From Oceanivirga miroungae (lineage in GTDB: Bacteria > Fusobacteriota > Fusobacteriia > Fusobacteriales > Leptotrichiaceae), in NCBI RefSeq assembly GCF_902505095.1, contig NZ_CABWIB010000001.1:758688-822687 (forward strand): a stretch of 64,000 nt of DNA. The letters are read 5' to 3'. Both the position numbers and the translations under genes were made by a program. Below are positions 1 through 10,017 of the stretch, in pieces (positions within the stretch are counted from its first letter, which is position 1; the number at the start of each line of letters is the position of its first letter). The notes below the pieces were generated by a model, which saw only the letters and a list, made by a program, of their open reading frames with translations, did not search any database and had not been told where the DNA came from.

Positions 1-288
1 TCATTAAAAGAGGCGATAGATAATTTAATAAAAAAATTAAATATTAGAGAAGATAATAAGCTAATACTTAATCTAGAGGAAAAATTTAGTGTAGAAGATG
101 CTTTAGTAGAAATTGATGAATTTAAAGAAAATAAATTTTCTTTTAGCCAATTACTTAAAGCAAAATATACAAAAGAAAGAATAGTATCTTTTTTTATGGC
201 TATTTTAGAAGCCTACAAAGAAAATAAGATAGATATAGAAATAACAGAAGAAGAATTCTATATCATTAAGGGGCAATGTAATGTTTAA
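1..288 (+). CDS. scpA: Segregation and condensation protein A, C-terminal part (5' end outside window)
   Basis: An open frame runs in from the left edge and ends at TAA 286-288, giving about 95 C-terminal residues. The end (KERIVSFFMAILEAYKENKI, then IEITEEEFYIIKGQCNV) resembles the ScpA C-terminal winged helix that contacts the SMC head. ScpA is the kleisin of the SMC-ScpAB complex used in chromosome segregation. Its usual partner scpB is not downstream here but lies at 57207-57752 on the other strand. The gene overlaps the murJ start by 8 bp, suggesting translational coupling. Identification rests on the C-terminus only. Confidence 0.7.
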   Translation, partial: SLKEAIDNLIKKLNIREDNKLILNLEEKFSVEDALVEIDEFKENKFSFSQLLKAKYTKERIVSFFMAILEAYKENKIDIEITEEEFYIIKGQCNV

Positions 289-1735
289 AAAGAGTTTTAT
301 GGTTTCATTTATCAATATGGTAAGTAGAGTATTAGGTTTAATAAGAGAAGTACTAATGGCAACTTTTTTTGGAAGTAACTCTTTAACAGATGCCTATTTT
401 GCAAGTACAAAGATTGCAAACTTTTTTACAACTCTACTTAGTGATGGTTCTATGGGAACTGTTTTAATCCCCCTTTATTTAGAGAAAGATAATAAGAAAA
501 ATGCCAATAATTTTATAAATTCAATTTTACTATTGCTATTTAATTTTAGTTTAGTAATTGCACTTATAATATTTTTTGGATCAGAGTACATACTAAAATA
601 TTTAATAGGATTTACTAATATAGACTTATTAGAAAAAGCTAGTTTTATGTTAAAAATAATGTCATTTTATATAGTATTTATTGCATTATCAGCAGTAGTT
701 TCAGCATATCTAAATGCACATAAGTTATTTTTAGTATCTAGTTTAGTTGGAATTTCATTTAATATTACAATAATAAGTGGAATAATACTTGCTAAAAAGA
801 CAATGAATATATACGTACTAGCAGCTAGTTTTTTAATATCAGGTTTAGTACAGCTTTTAATACAAGTTCCTAAATTTTTAAGCCTTATTAAAAATACTAA
901 TTTTAAAATAGATTTAAAAGATAAGGCAGTAAAAGAATTTTTTGTTTTAATGCTCCCAACTATAATAGGAATATTTGCATACCAAGTAAATGAAATTGTA
1001 GATACAAACTTTGCTGCAAGGCTAGAAGGTGGAACAATAAGTGCTATAAACTATGCAAGTAGGCTATACTTACTTCCTGTTGGAATATTTGCAGTTTCTT
1101 TTTCAACTGTAATATATACACATATAACAGAAGCAATTATTAAAAAAGAAATTAAAAAGGCAAATAATATGTTTAACATTGGTATGAATATGATAAGTTT
1201 TTTTATGATACCCTGTACATTTGGACTATTTTTTTATGGGGAGGATATAATAAAATTAATATTCAATTATGGTGCATTTAATATGCAAAACGTTAAAATG
1301 ACTGCTGAAATACTTATGATTTATTCACTAGGATTAATATTTTTTGGTCAAAACCACATGCTAATAAGGGTACATTATGCAAATAAAAATAGATTGATTC
1401 CAGTAATTTCGTCTTTTATAGCAATAGCTATAAATATATTACTCGATTACTATCTATACCTGCCATATAAGCATATAGGATTAACTATAGCAACTGTTAT
1501 ATCAGCAGCTATAAATTACTTAATATTATTAGTATCGGTTAAGTTAAATTACATAGACTTTAATATAAAAAAACAGCTAATATTTATTACAAAAATACTA
1601 GTATTTTCAACAATTTGTTTGTATATATCATCTAAATTTAATTTAGTTATAATAAAAGTAATTGTATTTATGATAATATATGCAATATTATGGGCTTATC
1701 CATTTTATAAAAAAAGAAGAAAAATGTTTGATTAA
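281..1735 (+). CDS. murJ: Lipid II flippase MurJ
   Basis: A 484-residue polytopic membrane protein of the MOP exporter superfamily, expected to have about 14 membrane segments. It should flip the lipid-linked peptidoglycan precursor lipid II to the outer face of the inner membrane. The N-terminus carries the family pattern SRVLGLIREV, followed by TDAYF. R16, R22 and D37 match the charged residues lining the MurJ cavity. Length is slightly below the usual ~510 and the C-terminus is short and basic (KKRRKMFD). The ATG at 281 follows an AAGGGG ribosome site and overlaps the scpA stop. MurJ is well supported over other MOP transporters by the N-terminal motif and the wall/division neighbours. Confidence 0.9.
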   Translation: MFKKSFMVSFINMVSRVLGLIREVLMATFFGSNSLTDAYFASTKIANFFTTLLSDGSMGTVLIPLYLEKDNKKNANNFINSILLLLFNFSLVIALIIFFGSEYILKYLIGFTNIDLLEKASFMLKIMSFYIVFIALSAVVSAYLNAHKLFLVSSLVGISFNITIISGIILAKKTMNIYVLAASFLISGLVQLLIQVPKFLSLIKNTNFKIDLKDKAVKEFFVLMLPTIIGIFAYQVNEIVDTNFAARLEGGTISAINYASRLYLLPVGIFAVSFSTVIYTHITEAIIKKEIKKANNMFNIGMNMISFFMIPCTFGLFFYGEDIIKLIFNYGAFNMQNVKMTAEILMIYSLGLIFFGQNHMLIRVHYANKNRLIPVISSFIAIAINILLDYYLYLPYKHIGLTIATVISAAINYLILLVSVKLNYIDFNIKKQLIFITKILVFSTICLYISSKFNLVIIKVIVFMIIYAILWAYPFYKKRRKMFD

Positions 1736-1743
1736 AAAAGATA

Positions 1744-1772
1744 TTTACATAATTAGAAAATTTTAATATAAT
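1744..1772 (+). promoter_or_regulatory. Sigma-70-type promoter for the YwaF-like gene
   Basis: TTTACA at 1744-1749 and a perfect TATAAT at 1767-1772 are separated by 17 bp, about 70 bp before the ATG at 1842. Confidence 0.6.
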
Positions 1773-1841
1773 ATACATAGTTTTAAGTAGTAACTTATTT
1801 TAAGTTATTTGTATTATTTTTAAAATTTAAAAGGAAAATTT

Positions 1842-2510
1842 ATGTACAAGTTCACATATTTTAATAATGTGCACATAAAAACTATACTATTTTGTTTAAT
1901 AGTAGGGCTTATTATGATCGCATTACCGTTTTTTGTAAAAGGTCTTGAAAAAACAAGATACACGGTTTATCTAGGGTATTTAATTATACTTGTTAAAATT
2001 GCTGATTCTATATACAGATATGTCTACGAAAACGAATCAATTATAGAAACTATGCCACTAAATCTATGTAATATAGCTGTTTTAATAGCCGGAGTATATT
2101 TTATAACTAAAAAAAATATACTAATAAACATTGTTTATTTCTTCTCGCTAGGAGCAGTGTTAGCTATATTACTACCAGGTATTGGTAGCTATAATACAAA
2201 AATGTATCCATATTTCTTTATGGCTGCACATATGATGGAGTTAATAGCATTAGTGTATGCATTTATTTGGTTAAATGCTAAAATAACTAAAAAAGGATTA
2301 ATTACATCTATTACACTATACTTAGTATTATCAGTTTTAGTTAAAATATTTGATAATTTAACAGGAATGAATTTTATGTATCTAAATGATTATATAATTC
2401 CATTCATGTCAGTTATTAAACCAATAATATTATATGATGTTGTGTTAATATCACTTTTTGTTTTATCAATGATAATAGCATATTTACCATTTAGAAATAG
2501 AAAAAAATAG
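1842..2510 (+). CDS. YwaF/TIGR02206-type integral membrane protein, function unknown
   Basis: A 222-residue protein with about six or seven hydrophobic segments and short polar loops. The segment METMPLNLCNIAV-like (here ETMPLNLCNIAVLIAGVYF, around residue 68) resembles the PLHLCD/N signature of the YwaF family, whose function is not established. It has its own promoter and a strong terminator immediately after the stop, so it is a monocistronic unit lying between murJ and gatA. The ATG at 1842 follows AAAAGGAAAA. No enzymatic motif is visible. The family call is by signature only. Confidence 0.6.
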   Translation: MYKFTYFNNVHIKTILFCLIVGLIMIALPFFVKGLEKTRYTVYLGYLIILVKIADSIYRYVYENESIIETMPLNLCNIAVLIAGVYFITKKNILINIVYFFSLGAVLAILLPGIGSYNTKMYPYFFMAAHMMELIALVYAFIWLNAKITKKGLITSITLYLVLSVLVKIFDNLTGMNFMYLNDYIIPFMSVIKPIILYDVVLISLFVLSMIIAYLPFRNRKK

Positions 2511-2513
2511 GTT

Positions 2514-2534
2514 AAGCCCTTTGGGGCTTTTTTT
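2514..2534 (+). terminator. Rho-independent terminator after the YwaF-like gene
   Basis: Stem AAGCCC (2514-2519) and GGGCTT (2524-2529), loop TTTG, followed by a run of T to 2534. Confidence 0.85.
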
Positions 2535-2558
2535 AATTACACTAAGCTTTTTTTGTAA

Positions 2559-2587
2559 TTGAAAAAAATTGATAAAAATGCTAAAAT
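2559..2587 (+). promoter_or_regulatory. Promoter of the gatAB-ftsI-priA operon
   Basis: TTGAAA at 2559-2564 and TAAAAT at 2582-2587 with a 17-bp spacer, just after the preceding terminator and 36 bp before the gatA ATG. Confidence 0.55.
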
Positions 2588-2622
2588 AAATAAGAATACA
2601 CATACAAATAAAGGGGAAAAAT

Positions 2623-4074
2623 ATGAATATATATGATTTAAGCGGAGTAGAAATTGCTAAAAAAATTAAAGATAAAGAACTTAGCAAAGAAGAAGTAATA
2701 CTTGCATTAGATAAAAGAATAAAAGATGTAGATTCTGATATAAATGCATATATTAGTTATGATACTAAAAAAGCTATAAAAATGGCTAATGAATTAGAAG
2801 TTAAAAATGAAACTAATTTAACAGGAGTTCCAGTAGCACTAAAAGATAATATAGTATCGTATCAAGATAAAACAACAGCAGCATCTAAGATTTTATCTAA
2901 CTATGTTGGAACATATAATGCAACAGTAGTAAAAAGAATGCTAGATGCAGGGATTATACCATACGGTAAATCAAATATGGATGAATTCGCAATGGGGTCA
3001 TCTAATGAAAACTCTAGCTATAAATCAGTATCTAATCCATTTGATTTAGATAGAATACCTGGAGGAAGTAGTGGAGGAGCTGCAGCTATGGTTGCTGCAA
3101 AAGAAGCCTTTATAGCCTTAGGTAGTGATACTGGTGGTAGTGTAAGACAACCAGCAGCATTATCTGGAGTTGTAGGATTAAAGCCAACTTATGGAAGAGT
3201 AAGTAGATATGGACTTATGTCATTTGGTTCATCATTAGATCAAATAGGTATACTTGCTAGAAATACAATGGATATTGCTAGTTTATTAGAAGTTATAGCT
3301 GGTTATGACGAATTAGATGCAACAAGTTCAACTAAAAAAGTAGACAAGTATTCAGAATTATTAGATAAAGATATAAAGGGATTAGTTGTAGGACTACCTG
3401 AAGAATACTTTACAAAAGATTTAAATGAAGATATTAGAAACAACATAAATGAAGCAATTAAACTTTTAGAATCAAAAGGCGTTATATTCAAAAAAATAAA
3501 TTTAAAACATACTAAATATGCAATCTCAACATACTATATAATATCATCAGCAGAAGCAGCTAGTAATTTATCAAGATATGATGGTGTTAGATATGGTGTA
3601 AGACAGTCAAATGAAACTGTAGAGGATATGTATGTAAAAACAAGATCACTTGGATTTGGTAAAGAAGTTAAAAGAAGAATAATGATAGGAAACTATGTAC
3701 TATGTTCGGGATTCTATGATGCATATTATAAAAAAGCATCACAAGTTAGAAGACTTATAAAACAAGATTTTGTTTCAGCATTTTCTGAAGTTGATTTAAT
3801 TTTAACACCAACATCACCTTTTATAGCATTTAAAAAAGGTGAAAAAGTAAATCCAATAGACATGTACTTATCTGATATTTACACAGTTTCTATAAGCCTA
3901 GCAGGACTACCAGCTATATCAGTACCAAGTGGAATGGTTGATAATATGCCAGTAGGTATTCAACTTATAGGAAACTACTTTAGAGAAGATTTAATATTAA
4001 ATTTTGCAAACCAATATGAAAAACTTAGAGGAGAAATAAAATACCCAAGTTTAGGAGGAAATGATAATGAATAA
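2623..4074 (+). CDS. gatA: Asp-tRNA(Asn)/Glu-tRNA(Gln) amidotransferase subunit A
   Basis: A 483-residue amidase-signature enzyme, full length for GatA. It releases ammonia from glutamine (or asparagine) and feeds GatB for transamidation of Glu-tRNA(Gln)/Asp-tRNA(Asn). The Ser-cisSer-Lys triad is readable as K74 (VALKDN), S149 in GGSSGG (147-152) and S173 in GSDTGGSVRQPA. The ATG at 2623 follows AAGGGGAAAA. It overlaps gatB by 8 bp using the gatB start chosen here. The third subunit gene gatC is absent from this operon and lies at 56223-56504 on the opposite strand. Confidence 0.95.
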   Translation: MNIYDLSGVEIAKKIKDKELSKEEVILALDKRIKDVDSDINAYISYDTKKAIKMANELEVKNETNLTGVPVALKDNIVSYQDKTTAASKILSNYVGTYNATVVKRMLDAGIIPYGKSNMDEFAMGSSNENSSYKSVSNPFDLDRIPGGSSGGAAAMVAAKEAFIALGSDTGGSVRQPAALSGVVGLKPTYGRVSRYGLMSFGSSLDQIGILARNTMDIASLLEVIAGYDELDATSSTKKVDKYSELLDKDIKGLVVGLPEEYFTKDLNEDIRNNINEAIKLLESKGVIFKKINLKHTKYAISTYYIISSAEAASNLSRYDGVRYGVRQSNETVEDMYVKTRSLGFGKEVKRRIMIGNYVLCSGFYDAYYKKASQVRRLIKQDFVSAFSEVDLILTPTSPFIAFKKGEKVNPIDMYLSDIYTVSISLAGLPAISVPSGMVDNMPVGIQLIGNYFREDLILNFANQYEKLRGEIKYPSLGGNDNE

Positions 4075-5503
4075 TTATGAAATAGTTATCGGACTTGAAG
4101 TTCACATACAATTAAAAACAAAATCTAAAATTTGGGATAGTTCAGATGCTAATTATGATGATAAAGCCCCTAATACATGTATAACTCCAACAACTGTTGG
4201 AGAACCAGGGTCTTTACCTAAGTTAAATGAAGAGGTTTTAAATTATGCAATAAAAGCAGCTCTAGCACTTTCATGTGATATAAATGAGATAAGTTACTTT
4301 GATAGAAAAAACTATTTCTATCCAGACTCTCCTAAAAATTATCAAATAACACAATTCTATAAACCATATGCACAAAATGGGAAATTAGAATTAAAAACAA
4401 GTAGTGGTAGAGATTTTGTAGCTGAAATTGAAAGAATACAAATAGAAGAAGATACTGCTAAAAGCATACACTTAGATAAAGAAACATTACTTAACTTTAA
4501 CCGTGCTTCAATGCCTTTATTAGAAATAATAACTAAGCCTTGTTTTAGAAGTAGTGATGAAGCTTATGCATATTTAGTAGCTTTAAAAGAAAGAATTAAG
4601 TATACAAATATAAGTGACGTGAGTATGGAATTAGGGTCACTTAGATGTGATGCTAATGTGTCTGTTAAAAAAACAAGTGATACTGTTTTAGGTACTCGTA
4701 CAGAAACTAAAAATTTAAATTCATTTAAAGCAGTTGTAAAAGCAATTGAATATGAGGCAAATAGACAAATAGAGTTATTAGAAGAAGGTAAAAGAGTAGT
4801 TCAAGAAACAAGACTATGGGATGATGAAAATGGAGTTACTCGTGTAATGAGATCAAAAGAGGAAGCTATGGATTATAGATACTTCCCTGAACCAGATTTA
4901 CCTTTAGTTAGAATAACTAAGGATAGAATTGAAAAAATAAGTAAGACTATGCCAGAATTTTCTGATAAAAAATTAGTAAGATATATTAATGAATATGATA
5001 TAAAAGAACTAGAAGCTAAGGTATTAGTATCAGATATGAGCCTTGCTACATACTTTGAAAACTTAGTAGCTCTTACAAAAGATGCAAAAAAATCGTCTAA
5101 CTGGATTTTAACAGAAGTACTAAGAGTTCTAAAAGAAAAAAATATTGATATTGATAGTTTTTCAATAAGAGAGAATAGATTAGCAGAGTTAATTTTATTA
5201 ATAAATGAAAATGTAATAAGTTCAAAACTTGCAAAAGAAGTATTTGAAATAATGTTAAGTACAGAGGATAATCCTAAAAAAATAGTTAAAGACAATAATA
5301 TGGGACAAGTTAGCAATGTTAATGAAATTTATGAACTTGTAAAAAAAGTAATGGACGAAAATAAAGAGGCTGTAGAAGACTTAAAAAATGGACGTGATAG
5401 AGCTATGAAACATTTAATGGGACAAGCAATGAAATTATCTCGTGGTAAAGCTAATCCAAAACTTGTTACTGATATAATAAATGAGGAAATAAGTAAAAGA
5501 TGA
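4067..5503 (+). CDS. gatB: Asp-tRNA(Asn)/Glu-tRNA(Gln) amidotransferase subunit B
   Basis: A 478-residue GatB: N-terminal GatB/GatE catalytic domain opening with YEIVIGLEVHIQL, then a helical tail and YqeY-like C-terminal domain for tRNA binding. It phosphorylates the misacylated Glu/Asp on the tRNA and amidates it with ammonia from GatA. Two in-frame ATGs exist. AGGAGG at 4053-4058 is 8 nt from ATG 4067 but only 2 nt from ATG 4061, so 4067 is preferred. It ends in TGA, showing that TGA acts as a stop in this genome, and overlaps ftsI by 4 bp (ATGA). Confidence 0.95.
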   Translation: MNNYEIVIGLEVHIQLKTKSKIWDSSDANYDDKAPNTCITPTTVGEPGSLPKLNEEVLNYAIKAALALSCDINEISYFDRKNYFYPDSPKNYQITQFYKPYAQNGKLELKTSSGRDFVAEIERIQIEEDTAKSIHLDKETLLNFNRASMPLLEIITKPCFRSSDEAYAYLVALKERIKYTNISDVSMELGSLRCDANVSVKKTSDTVLGTRTETKNLNSFKAVVKAIEYEANRQIELLEEGKRVVQETRLWDDENGVTRVMRSKEEAMDYRYFPEPDLPLVRITKDRIEKISKTMPEFSDKKLVRYINEYDIKELEAKVLVSDMSLATYFENLVALTKDAKKSSNWILTEVLRVLKEKNIDIDSFSIRENRLAELILLINENVISSKLAKEVFEIMLSTEDNPKKIVKDNNMGQVSNVNEIYELVKKVMDENKEAVEDLKNGRDRAMKHLMGQAMKLSRGKANPKLVTDIINEEISKR

Positions 5504-7548
5504 AAATTAAAATAAAGCATTTATTTCAAAATATAGTTTTAAAGCTATATTTTCTAACTGTAATAGGATTTATACTAGCTTTTATAATCATACTTGTAAT
5601 TTATCAAATAAAAGGCAATAAGGATGCTAATAATAGGTTAGATAAACTAAGATTTAAAAATGAGTTAATTATTGCTAAAAGAGGAAGTATAATATCTAGT
5701 GATAATCATAAGCTAGCTTTTGATATTGATATGTATAATCTTATTTTAGATCCGATGAATATTAAAAAGACAAATAAATATACTCAGGAACAAATGATAG
5801 AAAATATAGCAGATGTTATATCCAGAAATACGAATTTAAATAAGTATGACTTAATAAAAGAAATAACTGCTTCAATAGATTCTAAAAAAAGAAACCTTGA
5901 TTTAAAATACAAGGTTGAATTAGAGCAAAAAGAAAAAATACTAAAAGATATTAGACGATATACAAGTAATAAGATTGTATTTCCTAAAAAAGATAATTTA
6001 AGATATTTTAATAGTTATGATGTATTTAAAAATATAATTGGATATTTTAAGCTTGCAGATGGTGTTAATGACTTAGGTGAGAATACTATATATGATAAAC
6101 CTGTTTATGGATTAGAAAAAAGATATGATTCATATTTAAAAGGAGAAAATGGTATAAGAAGATATTTTATACCAGCTAGTGATAATACACAAATAGTAGC
6201 AGCAACTACTCCATATAAGACAGAGGAAAAAATTTTAAAAGATGCAAAAAATGGATATGACCTTCATTTAACTATTGATACAGTTATGCAATTTAGTTTA
6301 AATGAAGAATTAAAAAATGTATACGAAAAGTTTAACCCTCAAAATGTCATGGGGATTATAATGGAATCAGATACTGGAAAGATTATAGCAATGGATTCTT
6401 ATCCAAAATCAGAAAATATAGCAAATATTAAAAACATTAATATATCAGATGTATTTGAACCAGGATCTATATTTAAACCAATAACAACTTCAATAGCTTT
6501 AAATGAAAATTTAATAGATACAGACACCATAATTCATTCTAACGGGTACATAGCAGTAAGAGATAGAGTATTTCATGATCATGATAATTCAACAGTAGGT
6601 GATTTAACTTTAACTGATGTAATTGCAAAATCAGGGAATGTTGCCATGGTAAAAATATCTAATTTAATTGATACAAAGGTGTTTTATGAATATTTAAAAA
6701 ACTTTGGATTTGGATCTAAAACTGGAATTGATACTGATTATGAAATAAGAAGACCTTTATTTAAGTTAAAAGACTTAACTGAGGTTAAAAAAGCTACAGT
6801 TTCATTTGGTCAAGGTATTGACATGACACAAATGCAGATATTAAACACACTAAATTCAACAATAAATGGAGGTAAATTATTAAGACCATATATTGTTGAC
6901 TATATTAGTGACCAAAAGGGAAATGTAATAGAGGAAAATAAGCCACTTGTAATAAGTAATCCAATTAGTGAAAAAACTTCAGAAAAAATTAGAAATTTAC
7001 TTTATTCAGTTGTTGAGACTGGTACAGGTAGAAGTGCTAAAATTAATGGGTATAATATAGGTGGAAAAACTGGAACTGCTCAAAAATCAGGTAAGGGTGG
7101 ATATATAAAAGGGAAGTATTTCTCATCATTTTTCTCATTTTTCCCAGCAGATAATCCAAAATATTCTATAATAATTACAGTTAATGAGCCTAATAATGAG
7201 AAAAAAATATACTATGCAGCAGTAGTTGCTGTTCCTGCAGTTAGAAAAATTGCAGAAAAACTTATTAACTATAAATCAATAACACCAGATTATGAAAAAG
7301 AAGAAGTGAAAAATAAAAAGAAAATTGCAAAGAAAGTTTTAAAATCAAATCTTAAAGAAATTGATGCAAAATTTGATAACTTTATTATGCCTAATTTATT
7401 AGGACTTAGTTTAAAAGAATTAATATCACTAGATGCATTTACAAAATATAACATACAATATATAGGTAGTGGTAATGTATTTATACAAAATATAGATGAA
7501 GGAAAAATAATTGATAAAGATAGTGAGATAATTTTAGAGTTGAGGTAG
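5500..7548 (+). CDS. ftsI: Class B penicillin-binding protein (FtsI/PBP2 type) with C-terminal PASTA domain
   Basis: A 682-residue inner-membrane transpeptidase that cross-links peptidoglycan, probably at the septum. It has a short cytoplasmic tail, one membrane helix (about 14-36) and a dimerisation domain. The transpeptidase domain has all three active-site motifs: S323-I-F-K326, S378-G-N380 and K523-T-G525. The last ~60 residues (from MPNLLGLSLKELISL) look like one PASTA repeat, as in FtsI/SpoVD-type enzymes. It starts within the gatB stop (ATGA), so it is translationally coupled. Whether it serves division or elongation is not decided by sequence, and no ftsW or rodA is adjacent. Confidence 0.88.
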   Translation: MKIKIKHLFQNIVLKLYFLTVIGFILAFIIILVIYQIKGNKDANNRLDKLRFKNELIIAKRGSIISSDNHKLAFDIDMYNLILDPMNIKKTNKYTQEQMIENIADVISRNTNLNKYDLIKEITASIDSKKRNLDLKYKVELEQKEKILKDIRRYTSNKIVFPKKDNLRYFNSYDVFKNIIGYFKLADGVNDLGENTIYDKPVYGLEKRYDSYLKGENGIRRYFIPASDNTQIVAATTPYKTEEKILKDAKNGYDLHLTIDTVMQFSLNEELKNVYEKFNPQNVMGIIMESDTGKIIAMDSYPKSENIANIKNINISDVFEPGSIFKPITTSIALNENLIDTDTIIHSNGYIAVRDRVFHDHDNSTVGDLTLTDVIAKSGNVAMVKISNLIDTKVFYEYLKNFGFGSKTGIDTDYEIRRPLFKLKDLTEVKKATVSFGQGIDMTQMQILNTLNSTINGGKLLRPYIVDYISDQKGNVIEENKPLVISNPISEKTSEKIRNLLYSVVETGTGRSAKINGYNIGGKTGTAQKSGKGGYIKGKYFSSFFSFFPADNPKYSIIITVNEPNNEKKIYYAAVVAVPAVRKIAEKLINYKSITPDYEKEEVKNKKKIAKKVLKSNLKEIDAKFDNFIMPNLLGLSLKELISLDAFTKYNIQYIGSGNVFIQNIDEGKIIDKDSEIILELR

Positions 7549-7553
7549 GAATT

Positions 7554-9485
7554 ATGTTTTATTACAATATACAAGTTGGAAAAAGAAATATGCTATTTAC
7601 ATATAAAAGTGAAATAGAAATTGAAAATGGAACTTTTTGTAGTGTAAGTTTAGCAAATAAAGTAAATGAAGGTATTGTAGTAGGAAAAGTTAATGTAGAT
7701 GAAAAAAAATTAGACTATGAAATTAAAGAAATTTTAGAAGTAAAAAAAGATAAATTAAATAAAAATCTTTTTTCTCTAATAAATTTTATACACTCTTATT
7801 ATCTTGAACCTTATTCTAGTTTAATACCACTAATTGATTATTCAAGAGAAAATAGTGAAGAAAAGATAAATGAAGTTATTTCTAATAAAGAATATGAAAA
7901 ATTTAAATTAAATGACGAACAACAAAAAGTATCAGATGATATAGTAAATTCAAGTGAAATGTTTCATTTAATAAATGGGGTTACAGGTAGTGGTAAAACT
8001 ATAGTATATATGGATATAATAAGAAAAGCACTAATTGAGGATAAGTCAGTCATCTTTATAATCCCAGAAATATCTTTAACACCACAGTTTTTAAAAAGAC
8101 TAAATGACGCATTTAAAGACGAACTTGCAATATGGCATAGTAAATTAAGCGAAAAGAAAAAAGAAGAATATAGAAAGAGTCTTAAAATTGGTGAAAAAAA
8201 GATACTATTAGGAACAAGATCCTGTATATTTCAAGAGGTCAAAAATTTAGCATATATAATAATCGATGAGGAACAATCTTCAAGCTATAAGCAGGAAAAT
8301 AGACCAAGGTATCATTTAAAAAATGTTGCAATAAAAAGAGTTATGTTAGAAAATGCAAAATTAATTCTAGGAAGTGCAACTCCATCATATGAAACAACTT
8401 ACCATGTAAAAAACGGCCTTATTAAACAGCATAATATTTTAAATAGATATAATAATGTTGCTATGCCAGAATACATTATAGTTGATTTAAATAAATATGA
8501 CAGCTATTTAACTGATGAGTTAATTAAAAATATAAATGAAAAAATTGAAAAAAAAGAGCAAGTCATAATATTATTAAACAGAAAAGCATATTCAATAGCT
8601 ATTAAGTGTAATGATTGTAAAGTAATACAAGAATGCAAAAAGTGTACATATAATTTAACATACTATGCAAAAAAGAATATATTAAAGTGTAAGCAATGTG
8701 AGACTACGTATAAGTATAAACAGAGTTGTTCTAATTGTAATAGTCAAAATTTAATAAAATTAGGATATGGTACTGAAAAACTAGAGGAAGAATTGTGTGA
8801 AATATTTGATGAGAACAGAATACTTAGAATGGATTCAGATACAATGAATACAAATAAGAAAATATTAAAAGCATACAATGAATTTTTAGATTATAAGTAC
8901 GACATTTTAATAGGTACTAGTATAATAGCAAAAGGATTTCACTTTCCAAATGTAACATTAGTTTGTATTTTAAATGCAGATGAACTATCAAATATACCAA
9001 GTTTTAAAATACAAGAAAAAACATTTGAGTTAATAACTCAAGCAGCTGGTAGAAGCGGTAGAGCTGATAAAAAAGGTTATGTAATAATTCAAAGTTTTAA
9101 TAAAGACTCTGATTTAATAAAAGCAGTTATTAGTAACGACTATGAATATATGTATAACAGTCAAATGGAAACTAGAAGGCAACTTAATTTCCCACCATTT
9201 ACAAAAGCAATAAAAATTTTAATAACAGATAAAAATGAAAAAAGATTATTAGAATTTTCGAATAAATTGTATATAAAAGTATATGGTGCACTAAATGAAT
9301 TAGCAAGTATAACTGCGTTAAATGATGAATATATATATATGGTATCTAATAGGTATAGAAAAAATATAATAATGTATTTTGAAAAAGCAAATGAAAATAA
9401 GGTAAAAAGAATATTAAAAAATATTATAGATAATTTAGATGTAAAATCAAGTATGAAAGTATTAGTAGATGTTGACCCAACATAA
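7554..9485 (+). CDS. priA: Primosomal protein N' (replication restart helicase) with atypical motif II
   Basis: A 643-residue superfamily-2 helicase that reloads DnaB at stalled forks. It has an N-terminal 3'-end-binding domain, then Walker A G145-S-G-K-T149 and a helicase core with GTRSCIF (about 220-226). A cysteine-rich zinc module (CNDCK, CKKC, CKQC, CSNC; about 350-400) and the GTSIIAKGFHFPNV and QAAGRSGR segments follow. Motif II reads D238-E-E-Q241, whereas PriA normally has DEEH; the flanking SSSYKQ is conserved, so the alignment is secure. The ATG at 7554 is 5 bp after ftsI with AGGTAGGA upstream. It leads into def-fmt, a common arrangement. Confidence 0.93.
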   Translation: MFYYNIQVGKRNMLFTYKSEIEIENGTFCSVSLANKVNEGIVVGKVNVDEKKLDYEIKEILEVKKDKLNKNLFSLINFIHSYYLEPYSSLIPLIDYSRENSEEKINEVISNKEYEKFKLNDEQQKVSDDIVNSSEMFHLINGVTGSGKTIVYMDIIRKALIEDKSVIFIIPEISLTPQFLKRLNDAFKDELAIWHSKLSEKKKEEYRKSLKIGEKKILLGTRSCIFQEVKNLAYIIIDEEQSSSYKQENRPRYHLKNVAIKRVMLENAKLILGSATPSYETTYHVKNGLIKQHNILNRYNNVAMPEYIIVDLNKYDSYLTDELIKNINEKIEKKEQVIILLNRKAYSIAIKCNDCKVIQECKKCTYNLTYYAKKNILKCKQCETTYKYKQSCSNCNSQNLIKLGYGTEKLEEELCEIFDENRILRMDSDTMNTNKKILKAYNEFLDYKYDILIGTSIIAKGFHFPNVTLVCILNADELSNIPSFKIQEKTFELITQAAGRSGRADKKGYVIIQSFNKDSDLIKAVISNDYEYMYNSQMETRRQLNFPPFTKAIKILITDKNEKRLLEFSNKLYIKVYGALNELASITALNDEYIYMVSNRYRKNIIMYFEKANENKVKRILKNIIDNLDVKSSMKVLVDVDPT

Positions 9486-9498
9486 AGGAGGAAATTAA

Positions 9499-10008
9499 AT
9501 GGATTTACAAATATATGGTTCTAAAGTGTTAAGAGAAAAATCAACTTCTCTTATTGATAATGAAATAAATGATGAATTAAAAGCTGTATTAGATGATATG
9601 GTTAGAGTAATGAGATTGGCAAATGGTATAGGACTTGCTAGTAATCAGGTTGATATAAATAGAAGATATTTTGTAATGGAAATAGATGATGTTATAAGAA
9701 AATGCATAAATCCTGAAATTGTTGAGGTCTTATCCAAAGAAGACGTTCCAATGGACGAGGGTTGTTTATCTGTTCCAGGAATATATAAAGAAGTTAGAAG
9801 ACCAGATAAAATTAAAGTGAAATACTTAAACGAAGATGGAGTAGAAGTAGTTGAAGTTTTAGAAGGTTTATGGGCAAAATGCTTCCAACATGAATTAGAT
9901 CATATAAATGGCTTTTTATTCATAGATAGAATATCAAATATAAATAAAAACTTAATTAGAAAAAAATTGGCTTTATTAAAAAGAAATTCTAAGCCAATTA
10001 CATATTAG
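9499..10008 (+). CDS. def: Peptide deformylase
   Basis: A 169-residue metalloenzyme that removes the formyl group from nascent N-terminal fMet. All three motifs are intact: G43-IGLASNQ50, E87-G-C89-LS and H131-ELDH135 (metal ligands C89, H131, H135; catalytic E132). AAAGGAGG precedes the ATG with good spacing. It lies 13 bp after priA and 9 bp before fmt, the enzyme that adds the formyl group, so the pair is co-expressed. Confidence 0.96.
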   Translation: MDLQIYGSKVLREKSTSLIDNEINDELKAVLDDMVRVMRLANGIGLASNQVDINRRYFVMEIDDVIRKCINPEIVEVLSKEDVPMDEGCLSVPGIYKEVRRPDKIKVKYLNEDGVEVVEVLEGLWAKCFQHELDHINGFLFIDRISNINKNLIRKKLALLKRNSKPITY

Positions 10009-10017
10009 GTGATATAA

